DNA of 64,000 nt from Welwitschia mirabilis (lineage: Eukaryota > Gnetophyta > Gnetopsida > Welwitschiales). The DNA lies in contig JBOZIK010000001.1 in NCBI GenBank assembly GCA_051453625.1, positions 188,951,313 to 189,015,312 on the forward strand, given 5' to 3'. Below the pieces are notes generated by a model. It did no database searches and had not been told where the DNA came from. It saw nothing but the letters and a program-made list of their open reading frames with translations. Positions 51,900 to 64,000 of the stretch are shown here, one piece after another. Made by a program: the position numbers and the translations under genes. The first letter of the stretch is position 1. The number at the start of each line of letters is the position of its first letter.

Positions 51900-52966
51900 T
51901 ATGATAGAAATAAAAATTGATGAAAAGCTCAAAGTGGAAGCAGTTGAGGATCTAAGAGTAAGCATTAATGTTATGTCCTATGAAACTTATGAGGAACTAG
52001 AAAAGCCAAAACTAATACCTTACTAAGAAAACATATACCTAGTAGATGGGTTGGTAGTGATACCAAAAGGAGTTCTAAAGAATATACCCATTAAATGCTA
52101 GGGATTTATCTACTTAATATATTTGTTAGTGATAAAGAATCAGGGAGATACCTATGCAATAATTTTAGAAAAACTTTAAATGACTATAATAGATGCTATT
52201 ATTTATTTTAGAAGAGGGGTAATGAAAATTAGTCTAGGAGATCTTAAGAAAGAGATCAAGTTATCTGAAATAATAGTTATAGAAGATATGATGTAGAATA
52301 TAGAAGATAGAACCAATGCAGTTTTGACATAAGAGGTTAGTATAATGCTAAATACGCAAAATGAAGAAAAATCTGAAGATGAAGATTTGATATCTCAAGG
52401 AATAGAAAAGCCTTTACTTAAAGAAGGATTATCAAATTAGCTCCAAATATATCTCTAATTATGAAGAGTTGTTTAACACATTCTTAGAAAAGAAAACTTA
52501 AAAGGATGTTTATGAAAAGAAAAGGAGCTCTTGCTTGGAATCATACTAATATTAAAGAAATACATTTAAAAATATGTTAACATAGGATTTATTTTAGATA
52601 CTTCTATCAAACTAAATACACAACTAGAAAGAAGATGCAATCCACACATGCAAGAAATAATTACATAAGAAATTTATAAATACTTTGATGTTGAATTACT
52701 CTATCCTATATTCAATTCAAAATGGGTTAGCCCTATCACAGTGGTACCAAAGAAAGGAAATAAATAGAGAGTATGTATAGATTTTTAAATGTTGAATATA
52801 GGAACTTATAAAGATCATATTCCCCTTTCATTTATAGATCAAGTTTTAGAAAGAGTATTCATATATCAGTATTATAGTATTTTAAATGGATATAATGGAC
52901 ATAATTAAATCCCAATAGCTTTAGAGGATTAAGTCAAGATAATTCACTTATAATTGAGATACTTAT
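51900..52966 (+). pseudogene. Ty3/gypsy protease and reverse transcriptase start (decayed, cut off)
   Basis: 51919-52240 reads VEDLRVSINVMSYETYEELE, YLVDGLVVIPKGVLKNIPIK and DAIIYFRRGVMKISLGDL, a gypsy retropepsin with its D-L-G-A-S core changed to D-L-R-V-S. From 52710 comes RT: NSKWVSPITVVPKKGNK, RVCIDF, YKDHIPLSFIDQVLERV and NGYNGHN. It stops at 52966, where LTR 2 begins. The rest of this element is not found on the other side of the inserted copia. Confidence 0.8.
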
Positions 52967-54321
52967 TCTTAGATTTTGTATTGTCAATTGATGTAAAACT
53001 AATGTTTTATGTGAAGCAAAATTTATGTATCTTGTGCAAAAAATATTAATCACTTATAGGTTAGAAGCTAAAGTAAGGAATATTAAATTTTGATTACTAA
53101 AACTTGTCAATTTCAATTACCCTCTTGAGGCTTCAACCAGATTTCCAAGGAATCGACCACACCTAGAATGAACTCTCAGAATTGGACTAAATTCAAAGGG
53201 GTTGACTAGAATTTTGATGGATTAAATAGACTTGAGAATCTGAGAACCAATACTTTTGAATAGATTGTCAAGAAGTCAACTAGACTTATGAGGGGTAAAC
53301 TAAACCTGAGTACTATGCACTTGATACCCTTGAACTGATCATCAAGGGGTTGACTAGACTCATAAGAGGTTAACTAGACTTGATGTAGAAAATTGAAATG
53401 GAGTTTTATTAGGATGAATGGACGACTAGACAGATATGTAAGCTACTAGATGAGTAGTTGACCAGACCCTAAGGGGTCGACTGGACCCTAAGGGATAAAC
53501 TGAACATAAAGCCATATGAAAACTCTAATGACTAAATAGCTTACTTGGGTGATCTATTTACGTTATAATACTAGGAGGGGTTGACTGGATGATTAAGAGT
53601 TAACCAGATAGAACAAAAATGAAAATTTTATATCTATTATGTATATTTTATATGTTTTTTTTTAGCCATTGGACGTAGGCTTTTAAGTGTAATAAATCCT
53701 AAAAGCCTTCCATTATAAATATTCAAGAGAGAAATCACTAAAAGAACTTTTGATCTTTTTCTATAATAATTGAAACTTGTGATTTATCATTATACTAGCT
53801 TGGCATTATATTCTTGATCAAGGATGAGTTAAAATCTATTTTATCCTTGCTTTCAAAGTTAGATATTATACTTCATTATTGTAGTTAATGTCATTTACAT
53901 GAGAACAGCTCCACTACAATCATTGTACTAAAGTATGAGTGATATCAGTTCACCAAGGCATTTTATCATCACTACAACACTGTTTGAAAGGTTGAAACTT
54001 AGCCTGCAAAAGTTCATTTGAAAAGGTTGAGACTTAGCCTATAAAAGTTTATGTGTAAAGGTTATAGGTGAACTTGCGATACCTGAAAGAGTTAACAAAG
54101 ATCCAAATCAGGTTTGGTACTAAGCTAATTATTAAGAGTGGAGTGGAGGTTTTCCAAATTACTATAAAACTTGCATGCATTTGATCAGTATTTTTATGGT
54201 TTCTATTATTTTCATTTTTCTTTTATGCATAAGTTTTCTAGCTATTTATTTTAAGTAAGTTTTATCATGAGTCTATTTGATTTTTTTTTTTTAAAGAACT
54301 TACTCAAGTTCTTGATCCTCA
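52967..54321 (+). repeat. LTR 2 (1355 bp)
   Basis: Aligns with LTR 3 from TTCTTAGATTTTGTATTGTC onward to GTTCTTGATCCTCA. It holds about a dozen degenerate copies of GGGGTCGACTGGACC-like phrases; the clearest are at 53475-53490. Confidence 0.88.
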
Positions 54322-54389
54322 AATTTGGTATTAGATCTAAGTTAAGTCCATTTTTAGATTTTAACTAATCTAGACTCTAAATCTTGAAA

Positions 54390-55190
54390 ATGAGTAATCC
54401 CTTCATTGAATTTTCAATTATTTCTTTCTTAGATACTTATACTCTTATTGGTATATTTTAGATAGTATGTTAATATATTTTTAAGCAGATTGCAAAATGT
54501 GGATTCACAAAGGAGTCTTCTGAAACTGATAATAGATCAAGTTAAGAATTTGATAAAGACAGAAGTCTATCCTTCATGGTAATTTTGCCTCCTCTTTAGG
54601 ACTTGCCTAGCACATCAGAGCATGATGATTTACATTGGATTAATAAATAATAGAATGAGCTAAAAGATACCTATCAAGAGATATACTTGGAATGTAAAAA
54701 GATGATTAAACAAATAAATGATCTGAACAAGATTGTAAAGTCTCTTATCAAAGAAAAGGAGGACATGAAATCAAATTACAAGAAGATTAAATCTAAAAAC
54801 TCTAATTTCATTTTATAGATAAAAGATTTATCTCATGTTGTTAATAAATTTTCTAATGATTCTTCTAAATTAGAACTATTTCTTGGAGTTTAAAAACTTG
54901 CTAGTGATAAATCAGGTATTAGATTAATCTTCTAAAAACTATAAAGGCAACAAAATTAGGTAACATGGCAATGTAGGTTCACCTCAAAAGTTACTTATCA
55001 TTTTTTTGGAAAGGCAGGACACTTAAAATTTTTTTGCAATGCTAGAAAGTTAATGTTGTTTTTAAATTTAATTAATTCTTTTCATTTTAAATTTATTCCA
55101 AAAGGAGGTATACCATATAAGTGTAAAAAAACCTATGTGGATGAAATCTAATGATCTTAAAAGTCTATTAATTCAAATAGCTTTAAAGGT
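54390..55190 (+). pseudogene. Copia gag (decayed)
   Basis: Charged, Lys-rich coiled-coil-like stretches (YLECKKMIKQINDLNKIVKS at about 54690) lead to a poor knuckle, HFFGKAGHLKFFCNARK (about 54995-55045). There C-x2-C has become H-F-F-G. A Lys/Pro piece, FIPKGGIPYKCKKTYVDE, precedes protease. Confidence 0.7.
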
Positions 55191-55204
55191 CTCAATAAGC
55201 AGTA

Positions 55205-56330
55205 GCTAGTATTTGAACTATGGATGTTCAAGACATATGATGGAAAACAAATCTAGATTTAATTAATTAAGAAGCGTTAATGGAGAAGAAGTGATTTTTG
55301 ATGACAACAAAACAGCAAAAATAGAAGGTATTAAAATAATTTGTGGAGGTAACCTTTTTAGAATTAATGAAGTTTTATATGTGAATGGTTTAAAGCATAA
55401 TTTATTGAGTATTAGCCAAATATATGGCAAAAGTCATATGGTATTTTTTGATAAGTCAAAATGTGAAATTTTACATGAAAAATCAAATGACATTATCCTT
55501 AGAGCAAATATAATAGACAATGTTTATAGCATAGATCAATCATTTTCTCTATGTTTATTTTCAAATGTTCCTCAAGAAGAGCTTTGGCATAAATGATTAG
55601 GTCATGTTAATTATGGTCAATTAAAAATAATTATCTATAAAAACATTGTAAAAGATATCCCTAAGATAAATGTAGAAAAATAAGATTTATATGATGCATG
55701 TCAAAAGATCAAATAAATAAGAACTTCACATAAAATTAAAAACTAAGCTTCCACAAGTATGCCATTAGAGATTATTCATATAGACTAGTAGGTCCTACTC
55801 ATACTCAAAGTCTAAGTGGTAAACATTATTTTCTTACTATGATTAATGACTTCTCTAGATATACATGGGTATCTTTCTTGTCAAATAAATTTGAAGCATT
55901 CAAATATTGGATTGAGATATGCAAAAAGGTTCAAAATGAAAAAGGGTATACCATCAAGAAAATTAGGAGTAATCATGGTGGTGAATTTGAGAATCATCTA
56001 TTTGAGAAATATTACATTAATAATGGAATTAATCATTAATTTTCAGCCTTGAAGATGCCCCAAGAAAATGGTATAGCTAAAAGAAATAATAGAGTCCTCT
56101 AAGGAATGCCATGAACTATAATAAATGATAAGGATGTTTCTAAATAATTCTAGGCTAAGGATATTAGCAAAACATGCTATATTATTAATAGAGTTTATCT
56201 AAGGCCCAATAAGTTAAAATTCCATGTGATTTATAGAAAGAAAAACAATCTAATGTTTCATATTTTAAAGTCTTTGAAATTAAATACTATTGTTGAAATA
56301 TAGAGAATCTCTAAGAAAATTTGACTCTAA
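55205..56330 (+). pseudogene. Copia protease and integrase (decayed)
   Basis: Protease: YGCSRHMMENKSRFN near 55215-55265, where the D-S-G active site has become N-Y-G. Then 55291-55596 reads IFDDNKTAKIEGI, EVLYVNGLKHNLLSISQI and ELWHK (GAG-pre-integrase). Integrase: INDFSRYTWVSFLSNKFEAF, then IRSNHGGEFEN, where the second catalytic Asp (RSDxGGE) is now Asn, then QENGIAKRNN. The C-terminal linker follows near 56224-56330. Confidence 0.85.
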
Positions 56331-56639
56331 AGTCAATGAAGCTATATTTCTAGGCTACTTAATTAAAAATAGAGCATATCAAGTTTTTAACAAGAGGCAT
56401 TTAATGATAGAAGAATTAATGAATATGTAAATTGATGAGATTGATATAAAACCAAATTGTTCAAATGAAGAGGAAGTCATATCTATAAGTATCCCCATAA
56501 CTATTGAAGCAACTACTGAAAGTAATGAAGCTTGTACAAAAGAAGGTGCACTGAAAAAGATTAAAAAGTTAAAATATTATCCATAACATTCTATTATTTA
56601 AAAATTTAGTTCTAAAATAAAGACAAGAAGTTATGTGAA

Positions 56640-57480
56640 GAATTTATGTGATCAAATTTATTATGTTTTAAAAATAGATCCCAAGAAATTTGAAGAAGTT
56701 GAAATTCATAAGAAATGGATGATGGAAATGCAAGATGAATTATAATAGTTTAAGAGAAATGATTTTTCAAGACTTATAGAAAGGTTAAAAGATAAAATTA
56801 TCATTTGGACTAAGTGGAGTTTTAAAAACAAATGTGATGAAGAAAACAATATCATTAAAAACAAGATAAGATTAGTAGTACAAGGCTATAACAAGATAGA
56901 AGATATTAATGTAGGTGATACGTTTTCTCATATGACAAGACTAGATAGAATTAGAATGTTTTTGTCTTTTGTAGTTTTTAAAAATTTCAAAGTTTATCAA
57001 ATGTATGTGAAGAGTACCTTTTTAAATAGTACATTAAATAAAGAAGTTTATTTAAAGCAACCATAAAGTTTTATTAATCCTCATAAAACGGATCATATAT
57101 ATAGACTTAAAAAGCCTTGTATGGATTAAAACAAGCTCCAAGAGCTTGGTATGAAAAACTAGCCAATTTTTTAAATAATAATGGATATATTTATGGAACA
57201 ATATACAAAGATTATTTTTGAAGAATTTTAGAAAGATTTCATTACTATACAAATCTATGTATATGTTATCATATTTGGTGCCTCGAATGAAATGTTGTCA
57301 AAATAATTTACAATTATTATGACAACTCATTTTAAAATAAGTATGCTTGGTGAAGTAAAAATGTTTCTTGGACTACAGATCAAGTAATCAAAAGATGGAA
57401 TATTTATTTATCAATCCAATTATGCAAGAGATTTAATCAAATGTTTTGGATTATAAAATGCAAAGAAAACTGACACCCCT
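56640..57480 (+). pseudogene. Copia reverse transcriptase (decayed)
   Basis: WMMEMQDEL, then FKNKCDEENNIIKNK, VYQMYVKSTFLNSTLNKEVY, then the palm box QIYVYVIIFGASNE at 57250-57290, where both Asp of YVDD are replaced. MFLGLQIK and GIFIYQSNYARD-type sequence follow. Inactive. Confidence 0.85.
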
Positions 57481-57679
57481 ATGTCAACATCTTATAAAGT
57501 AAGTTTAAATGAGAATGGTAAATCAGTAGATCAAAAAATTTACAGAAGCATGATCAGAAGTTTATTATATTTGATTGCAAGTATATTAGACATTATGTTT
57601 AGTATTGGAGTGTGTGTAAGGTATAAATCCCAACCAAAATAATCACATATTCAACTAGTAAAAAGAATAATCAGGTACA

Positions 57680-58211
57680 TAAAAGAAACATGTGATTATG
57701 ACTTGTGATATCCTATAGAGACATCCTTTAAGCTTGTAGGTTTTAGTGATGCAGATTGGCTGGTTGTATAGATGATAAAAAAAGCACAAGTAAAAATTAT
57801 TTTTTGTTAGGTTCATACTTAGTAGGATGGACAAGTGAGAAATAAAACTTTATCTCTCTTTCAATTGCAAAAGTCGAATATATTACAGCAAATAGTGGTC
57901 ATACTCATATTTTGTGAATAAAAGAAATGCTAAAGGATTTTAGTGTTAATTTTAAACAAATCCCTATCTTTTGTGATAATACCACTGTTATAAACATATC
58001 TAAAAATCCTATTCAGTACTCAAGAACTAAACATATTGAGCTAAGGCATCATTTTCTAAGAGATCAAGTAGAAATAGGGCACATTTATATGAACTTTATG
58101 AGTACAGATCAACAACTAATAGATATTTTTACTAAACCCCTAAATTTTGATACTTGTATTTATTATAGAAAAGAACTGGGGGTTATTTCACCATCCTCTG
58201 ATTTATTGTAG
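57680..58211 (+). pseudogene. Copia RNase H (best-preserved part)
   Basis: The frame 57927-58211 is open: PIFCDNTTVINISKNPIQYS, RTKHIELRHHFLRDQVE, and QQLIDIFTKPLNFDT, ending ELGVISP. These are the standard motifs of the copia RNase H C-terminus. Upstream the frame is broken by stops such as TGG to TGA at about 57704 (GLWYP type) and 57915 (ILWI type). Confidence 0.92.
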
Positions 58212-58895
58212 GATAGCCAACTGGATCCATGATTTAGTTGACCGGATGTGGTTAATCAACCAAAATATAAGCTTAGTCATTCTGGCCCTCTCAGTTTTGT
58301 AAACTATTTCAAAAGAAGCTGGTAGCATAGAATGGTAGGCAGTCATATCATAGAAATTGTACTATCTGTTTGACTCTTTTCTATATGTTTTTGTGTGCTT
58401 TTTATTTTTTCTTGAGCATGTTTTTATCTTCTTTATCATTGATGTTAAAAGGAGAAGAATTAGTGATGTTGATTAATGTGCTTTTAATTGTAGTTTGCTC
58501 TTGATGAGCACTTTTGGACTTTGTATTATCATTTGTATTTTAGATCTCATATGATCTTAAATGTTTGATATACTGATCATTTAATATCAAAATCTTGTTT
58601 CTTCTATATATGTATAAGTGCATTTTTAATTGTCAATAAGCAAAATGTTCTAAAAGATTGGATGACTAAGATATTACTAAAAATTATTTTTCATAAACAT
58701 TTTGACTCTTCAAATGTGCACATTAAATTGTTTTTATTTTAGCACAAATTAAAACTTATCAAAATGTCTGAATTTGATATCAAAAGGCTTAATATTTTTG
58801 CAAAGTTTAATAGGCATTTCATGAGGGGAAGTTTTCTCAAAATTCTCATATTTTAAAACTAAGGAATGTTTGCCATCAATGTCAAAGGATGAGAT
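58212..58895 (+). other. 3' untranslated part of the copia element
   Basis: A+T-rich sequence between the RNase H stop and the 3' LTR. It carries one more copy of the GTTGACCGGA-type phrase (58238-58250) and a T-rich block near 58380-58440. The polypurine-like tract is at 58881-58895. Confidence 0.6.
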
Positions 58896-60253
58896 TATTA
58901 GATTATGTTTTGTCAATTGAGTTAAATTAATGTTTTCTATGAAGCAAATTTTGTGTATCTTATGTAAAAAATATTAAACACTTACAAGTTAGATGTTAAA
59001 GCTAGGAATGTCTCATTCTGATCATAGGAAACTTGTCAAGATCTCTTATCCTCTTGAGGGATCGATTAGACTTTTAAGAAGTTAACTGCATCTAGAGTAT
59101 ACTCTTAAAATTGAACTGAATTTAGAGGGGTTGACTATACCTTTTATGGATCAACTAGACTTGTGAAGTTAAGAACTAGTACTTCTAAATAGCTTATCAA
59201 AGGGCTAACCAGAGAGTTATGCAGGTCAACCAGATCTGAGCACTCTGCATTTGATGTCCTTAAGCTAATTGTTAAAGGATCAACTAGACACCTAAGGGGT
59301 CGACCAGACCTGATGCAGAAAACTAGAATTGATTTTTATTAGGAGAAGTGGGTGATTAGATAGTTATGCAGGTGACTAGATGAGGGGTTGACCAGACCCT
59401 AAGGGTTAATCAAACATGGATTTATAAGAAACTGGGGCAACCAAAAAGTTTACTTGGGGGATCTATTTAAGTCACAACACTAGAAGGGGTTAATTAAATG
59501 TTTAAGGGGTCAATTAGCTAGAATGAAAACGAATTTTATATCCATTATATATCCATTTTGTAGCCATTTATAGCCATTGGAAGTATGTTTTTACTTATAA
59601 TAAATCCTGAAAGCCTTTCATTATAAATACCTAAAAGAGAAATCTCTAGAAGAAATTTTTTATTTTTGGCTGAACAATTGAAAACTATGATTTATCATTG
59701 TACTAGCTTGATATTTTATTCTTGAATAAGGAAAAACCAATAATTGTTGTATCTATACATTTAAGATTAGATCTTGTACTTTATTATCATATCATCTACA
59801 GGGAAAAAGCTCCATTACAATCATTGTACCAAAGAACAAGTGATATCAATGCATCAGGGCATTTATATCATTACTATCACATCCTATGACAGTTGAGACT
59901 TAGCCTGTAAAAGTTCATTAAAAAGGTTAAGACTTAGCCTAAAAAAGTTTGTGTGTAAAAATTACAGTTGAACCTGTAATACCTAAAAGAATTAACAAAG
60001 ATTTAGATCAGACTTGGTAATAAGATAATCATTGAGAGTGGAGTAGGAGGTTTCCTAGATCACTATAAACTTGGTTACATCTGATTGGTATTTTCATGCT
60101 TCATGTTATTTTCATTTTTTTCTGAGAATACTTTTAGTTATATGTACAAGTTTTCTAGTGATTTATCTTAAGTAGGTTTTTATTACAAAGTTTACTTGAA
60201 TAATTTTTAAGAACCTATTCATCCCCCATCCTCTAGGGTTCTCAATCCCTACA
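58896..60253 (+). repeat. LTR 3 (1358 bp)
   Basis: Starts TATTAGATTATG (from TGTTAGATTATG) and ends AATCCCTACA. It aligns with LTR 2 over full length and with LTR 1 from base 78 on. The bases after it resume the SIRE-like gag. Confidence 0.88.
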
Positions 60254-63200
60254 GAATCCATTAAGTTGCAAAAAGCATGTGCTAAAATGAAAAAAATGAC
60301 TTCATTCTCATGAACTAACATATGAATAATAAATAAGTTCTTACAATAAGCTATCATATAAAAACTTAACTCTTAAAGTTAAGATTAGCAAACTAACATA
60401 TGAATTAAAGCAAATTAGACATGAACTTATTTATTAAAAAATAATTAGTGAGAAGTTTACTCAAGGAGAAGAGACCTTAAATATCATGCTTGAACAATGT
60501 AGAAATCCAAATGATAAGCGTGCTTTAGACTACAATGAAGCCCTTACTAGTAGTTCAACTTTCTTACTCAACAAATGGAACTACAAGTTAAGATATAAGC
60601 ATATATTTTATAATAATAATATTATTTGTTATTATTGCTAAAAATAGAGTAATTATTAGTTTAATTGTCCATTAAAATTTAACACCAAATATTACACTAA
60701 TGGTGCTAAAAGGCTAAGAAGTGTGTTATAAGTTCTTGTGTAGGATAAATAAAATAAGATATGAATTTCAAAATCAAGCTTAGCTATCTTAACTCAAATT
60801 ACACTACAAGCTATAAAGAAAAATGCATAGTATTTTGATAGTAGGTGCTTAAGGCACATGATTATAAATAAATCCACCTTTTTTGCCTTGGTAGAGTAAG
60901 ACAAAGAAGTGATTACCATTAGTAGTAATATATAGGTACATATAAGAGGTATTATAACCACTAAAGGAGGAAATCTACCTAACGTAAAAGATGTTTTCTT
61001 TATATAAGGATTGCAACATAATTTTTTAAATATCAGTTAGTTAAGTGATGCAAACTTTTTTGTCATATTTACCAAAGATTTTTGCATTATCAAAAAATAT
61101 AACTTAAATAAAGTTTTGTTTTGAAAGAACTAGAAAAATCTAATGTCCATGTCACTAACTTATAAGATATTTCTAATAAGGAAACCAAATGTCTATTAAG
61201 CACTATAGATGAAATGAAGCTATGGCACAAGAAGCTTAGGCACATAAATAATGACTTTTTCAAAACTTTATCCTTAAAAGATATAGTAAGAATACTTCCT
61301 AAGTTACATGGCTTTGATGATTAGGTTTGTCAGGTATGCTAGAAAGGGGGAAAAAATAAGGATAAGATTTAATAAAAAAAGACACTATTACAATTAAATG
61401 TCTTTTAGATCCTTTACATCTTTATATTATTTGTCTGTCTTCCATAGAAAGCCTTTGTAAGAAAATATATTATCTAATTGTTATTGATGATTAGTCTCAC
61501 TTTACATGGGTAGACTTACATGCATACAAGGATGAAACATTTAAAATTTTCTTTAAGTTCTATATTAGGTTATATAACCAAAAGAAATACAATATTATAA
61601 TGATAAGTAATGATAATGACATAAAATTTAAAAATAAAGGTTTAGAAATTTTTGTAAATAATTTCGTATTCTTTACCAATTCTCTGACCAAGAACTTCAT
61701 AATAAAATAGAGTTGCTAAAAGAAAGAGCTTAAATGAAATGATAAGAATGATAATATACAATAAATATGATCTATATCATTTATGGGTAAAATCCATTAA
61801 TACTACATGTTACATTTCTAATAGAGTTTTAATAAGATTCTTTACTTCTAAAACCTCATATGAATTGTAGTCTTGTAAGAAACCCTCAATGAGTTATTTT
61901 TATGATTTTGGATTAAAATGTTCCATTTAAAAGAAAAAGAATAATCAAATAAAATTTGATTCCAAAGTAGATAATGTATTTTTTTAGGCTACTTCATGGT
62001 TAGTACTACTAAGTGTTCAATAATAAAACTTGTACATTAAAGAAAGCTATAAACATCAAAATGTATGACATTGATTTAAATTTTATTTGTATATAGGATG
62101 GCTATGATTCCATATAGCTTAAATAATAATCAAATAATCTTAAATCACATTCAGATAGTAAGAAGGACAAAGAAGAAGAAATAGATAAGGAAACCTCTTC
62201 AAACATGACCAAAATAAAGAAAAGCCATTCTATAATTAATATCATAGGTAGTCTATATATTACTATTTAAAATGAAAGACATACTAAGGAATTCTTTGGA
62301 TTTGTAGGATATATCTCATAGGTAGAGCCCAAAACATTCAATGAAGCAAAAAGAGATAAACATTGGATGCTAGTAATGAAAGAGGAACTTAATCTGTTTA
62401 AAAGGTGGAATGTCTGGGAAACCACTTCAAGACCATCTAATAAACAAGTTATTTTGGTATTTAAAAATAAAATAGATGAGATAATGTTATCAGAAATAAA
62501 TCAAGTTTAGTGGAAAAAGGGTATAATTAATAAGAATGCATAGACTTTAAAGAATCCTCTACACTACTAGCTCATATGGAATCTATAAGAATGCTTTTAG
62601 CATTTGCATGTATCAAAGGATTTGGACTCTACTAGATGGATGTAAAAAGTGCCTTTATAAATGAAGTACTTGAAGAAGAAGTGTATGTTGAGAAACTTAA
62701 AGGGTTTACTAGATCTCATAAATAGACTATGTTTACAAACTAAAAAAGGATCTTTATGATTTCAAGAAAGNNNNNNNNNNNNNNNNNNNNNNNNNNNNNN
62801 NNNNNNNNNNNNNNNNNNNNNNNNNNNNNNNNNNNNNNNNNNNNNNNNNNNNNNNNNNNNNNNNNNNNNNACTAAAAAAGGATCTTTATGATTTCAAGAA
62901 AGTACCTAGAGCTTAGTATGAGAAATACTAATGCCATATAATACAAAATGAATTTAAAAGACGTACATTTGATGTTATAATATTTATTAAAAGGGATGAT
63001 AAAGATTTTATGATTATGTAAATCTATGTGGATAATAGTGCTACTAATACATTATTATGTGAAAATATTTCTAAGAATATGTAGGATGAGTTTTAAATGA
63101 GTCTAATGGAAGAGATAAAAAACTTATTTGAAATTTAGGTGGTGTAACATAATAAGGTACATTAATTTCTTAAACTAAATATGTTAAAAATTTGATAATC

Positions 63201-64000
63201 AAGTGTGGCTTATAAGATTATAAGGTTAAAGATATTTTAATAAGTCAAAGCACTCAACTAGACAAATGCGAGCATGGTAAAAAGATTGACCAGAAGATAT
63301 ACAGAGATACGATTAGTAGTTTACTATATCCTATAGCTAGTGGGCTTGATATCATTTTGACTATATGGGTTTATGATCAGTATCAAAGTAATCCTAGAGG
63401 AATACATCTTATGATAGTTAAAAGGAATTTTCACTATCTAAAAGATACTACTAATTAGGATCTTTAGAATTTAAAGTATTCTTGCATTGTCCTAGTTGGG
63501 TATTATGACATAAATTAAGTAGGATGTAAAAATGATAGAATAAGAACTAGTGGAAGTTGCTTCTTATTTGAATAATATTTGATATGTGGAAGTAGAAAAA
63601 TGCAAAACTTAAGTACTCTTTAAATCACTGAGGTTGAATACATTACTTCTAGAAGTTATTATGCTTAGTTACATTGGATGAAGTAAGTCTTAAAATATTT
63701 TGAACTACCTATGAGAAGAATTCCCATTTTTTATGATAACAAAATTGCTATCAACATCTCAAACAATCCTATTTAGTATTCAAAAATTAAACACATCAAA
63801 ATTAGACATCATTTTCTTAGAGAGCATGTATAAAATAAGGATATCATGCTAGAATACATTAATAACAATGATTAACTCACTAATGTCTTTATTAAATCAT
63901 TAAGTGATAATAGTCTTATTAAATTATGTAGAAACTTATGGATTGGGCCTTTTTCAATTAGGTAAGTCATTAGGTTATTACTCTTAAAATCTTAACTCCA
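60254..64000 (+). pseudogene. SIRE-like copia element, remainder (decayed; runs off the window)
   Basis: The gag rear half begins with the same 82 bases that end the front half at 47621-47702. It continues through KFTQGEETLNIML-type sequence and a second knuckle near 60615-60690 (CYYC...FNCPLK). Protease is near 60830-60880 (DSRCLRHMIINKS, where D-S-G is now D-S-R). GAG-pre-integrase is at 61218-61330 (LWHKKLRHINNDFFKTLS). Integrase follows at 61400-61760 (TWVDLHAYKDETFKIFF). RT runs from 62310 (FNEAKRDKHWMLVMKEEL, MDVKSAFINEVLEEEVYVEK). The palm box at 63025-63036 is YVDN. RNase H ends near 63960 (NVFIKSL, normally DIFTKPL). The 3' LTR is beyond the window. Confidence 0.85.
62771..62870. other. 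Assembly gap (100 N) with identical flanks
   Basis: The 32 bases before the gap (62739-62770, ACTAAAAAAGGATC...) are the same as the 32 after it (62871-62902). The gap looks artificial: merging the flanks gives an unbroken RT frame through LKKDLYDFKK and VPRA. Confidence 0.95.

Larger units (their letters stand above)
52967..60253 (+). mobile_element. Copia element with two LTRs, near full length, decayed
   Basis: 5' LTR 52967-54321, primer site TTGGTATTAGATCTAAG (54325-54341, tRNA-Met type), gag, protease, integrase, RT, RNase H, polypurine-like CAAAGGATGAGAT, 3' LTR 58896-60253. The bases outside the two LTRs (CTTAT and GAATC) do not match. The left neighbour is gypsy and the right neighbour is another copia, so the pair may not stem from one insertion. 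Confidence 0.85.

Noticed and set aside
52967-60253. Clean single insertion of the two-LTR copia with a target duplication
   Set aside because: The flanking five bases (CTTAT and GAATC) differ and the neighbours are different elements.

Overview
The window looks like nuclear DNA of a seed plant with a large, repeat-filled genome. Introns, plant-type gypsy and copia retrotransposons, tRNA-derived SINE-like repeats and long A+T-rich deserts all point that way. An Athila/Tat-type gypsy element primed by tRNA-Asp makes a seed plant more likely than a moss or fern. The strong loss of C and G in every mobile element suits a genome eroded by deamination of methylated cytosine. A gymnosperm is my guess, with a gnetophyte such as Welwitschia as one candidate, but nothing here proves the species. 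Nine runs of N, several of exactly 100, show a scaffolded assembly.

Only two clear host genes are present, each in a CpG-bearing island. A small secreted lipid-transfer protein gene lies at 14695-15125 (+, two exons, 107 residues). A complete isochorismate synthase gene lies at 34978-38263 (-, 14 exons, 600 codons plus stop). Isochorismate synthase makes the plastid precursor of salicylic acid and phylloquinone. An unidentified open frame (34643-34935, +) ends 42 bases from the synthase stop codon, tail to tail.

The rest is mostly decayed mobile DNA. 1-7731: an Athila/Tat-like gypsy element on the minus strand (RNase H, RT, protease, a duplicated gag/leader block, primer site, one LTR). 7732-14030: desert with a 55-bp tandem repeat. 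16690-17200: a LINE 3' end. 17200-24300: desert with SINE-like copies. 24309-30914: a copia element with 200-bp LTRs, minus strand. 31500-33500: a LINE reverse transcriptase, minus strand. 40036-44358: a gypsy element with a perfect 5-bp target duplication (TCACT), in which a five-copy 101-bp minisatellite stands in place of gag, protease and most of RT. 44.4-64.0 kb: a nested complex in which a SIRE-like copia element (gag at 46466-47702, remainder at 60254-64000) is split by a second copia family carrying three LTRs (47703-48972, 52967-54321, 58896-60253), with a gypsy fragment between.

I found no CRISPR array, bacterial operon, rRNA gene or convincing intact tRNA gene. The strongest points for follow-up are the synthase gene with its GC-AG intron and overlapping upstream reading frame, the retroelement-borne minisatellite, the three-LTR nest with its odd 82-bp junction, and a gap whose flanks are the same 32 bases.
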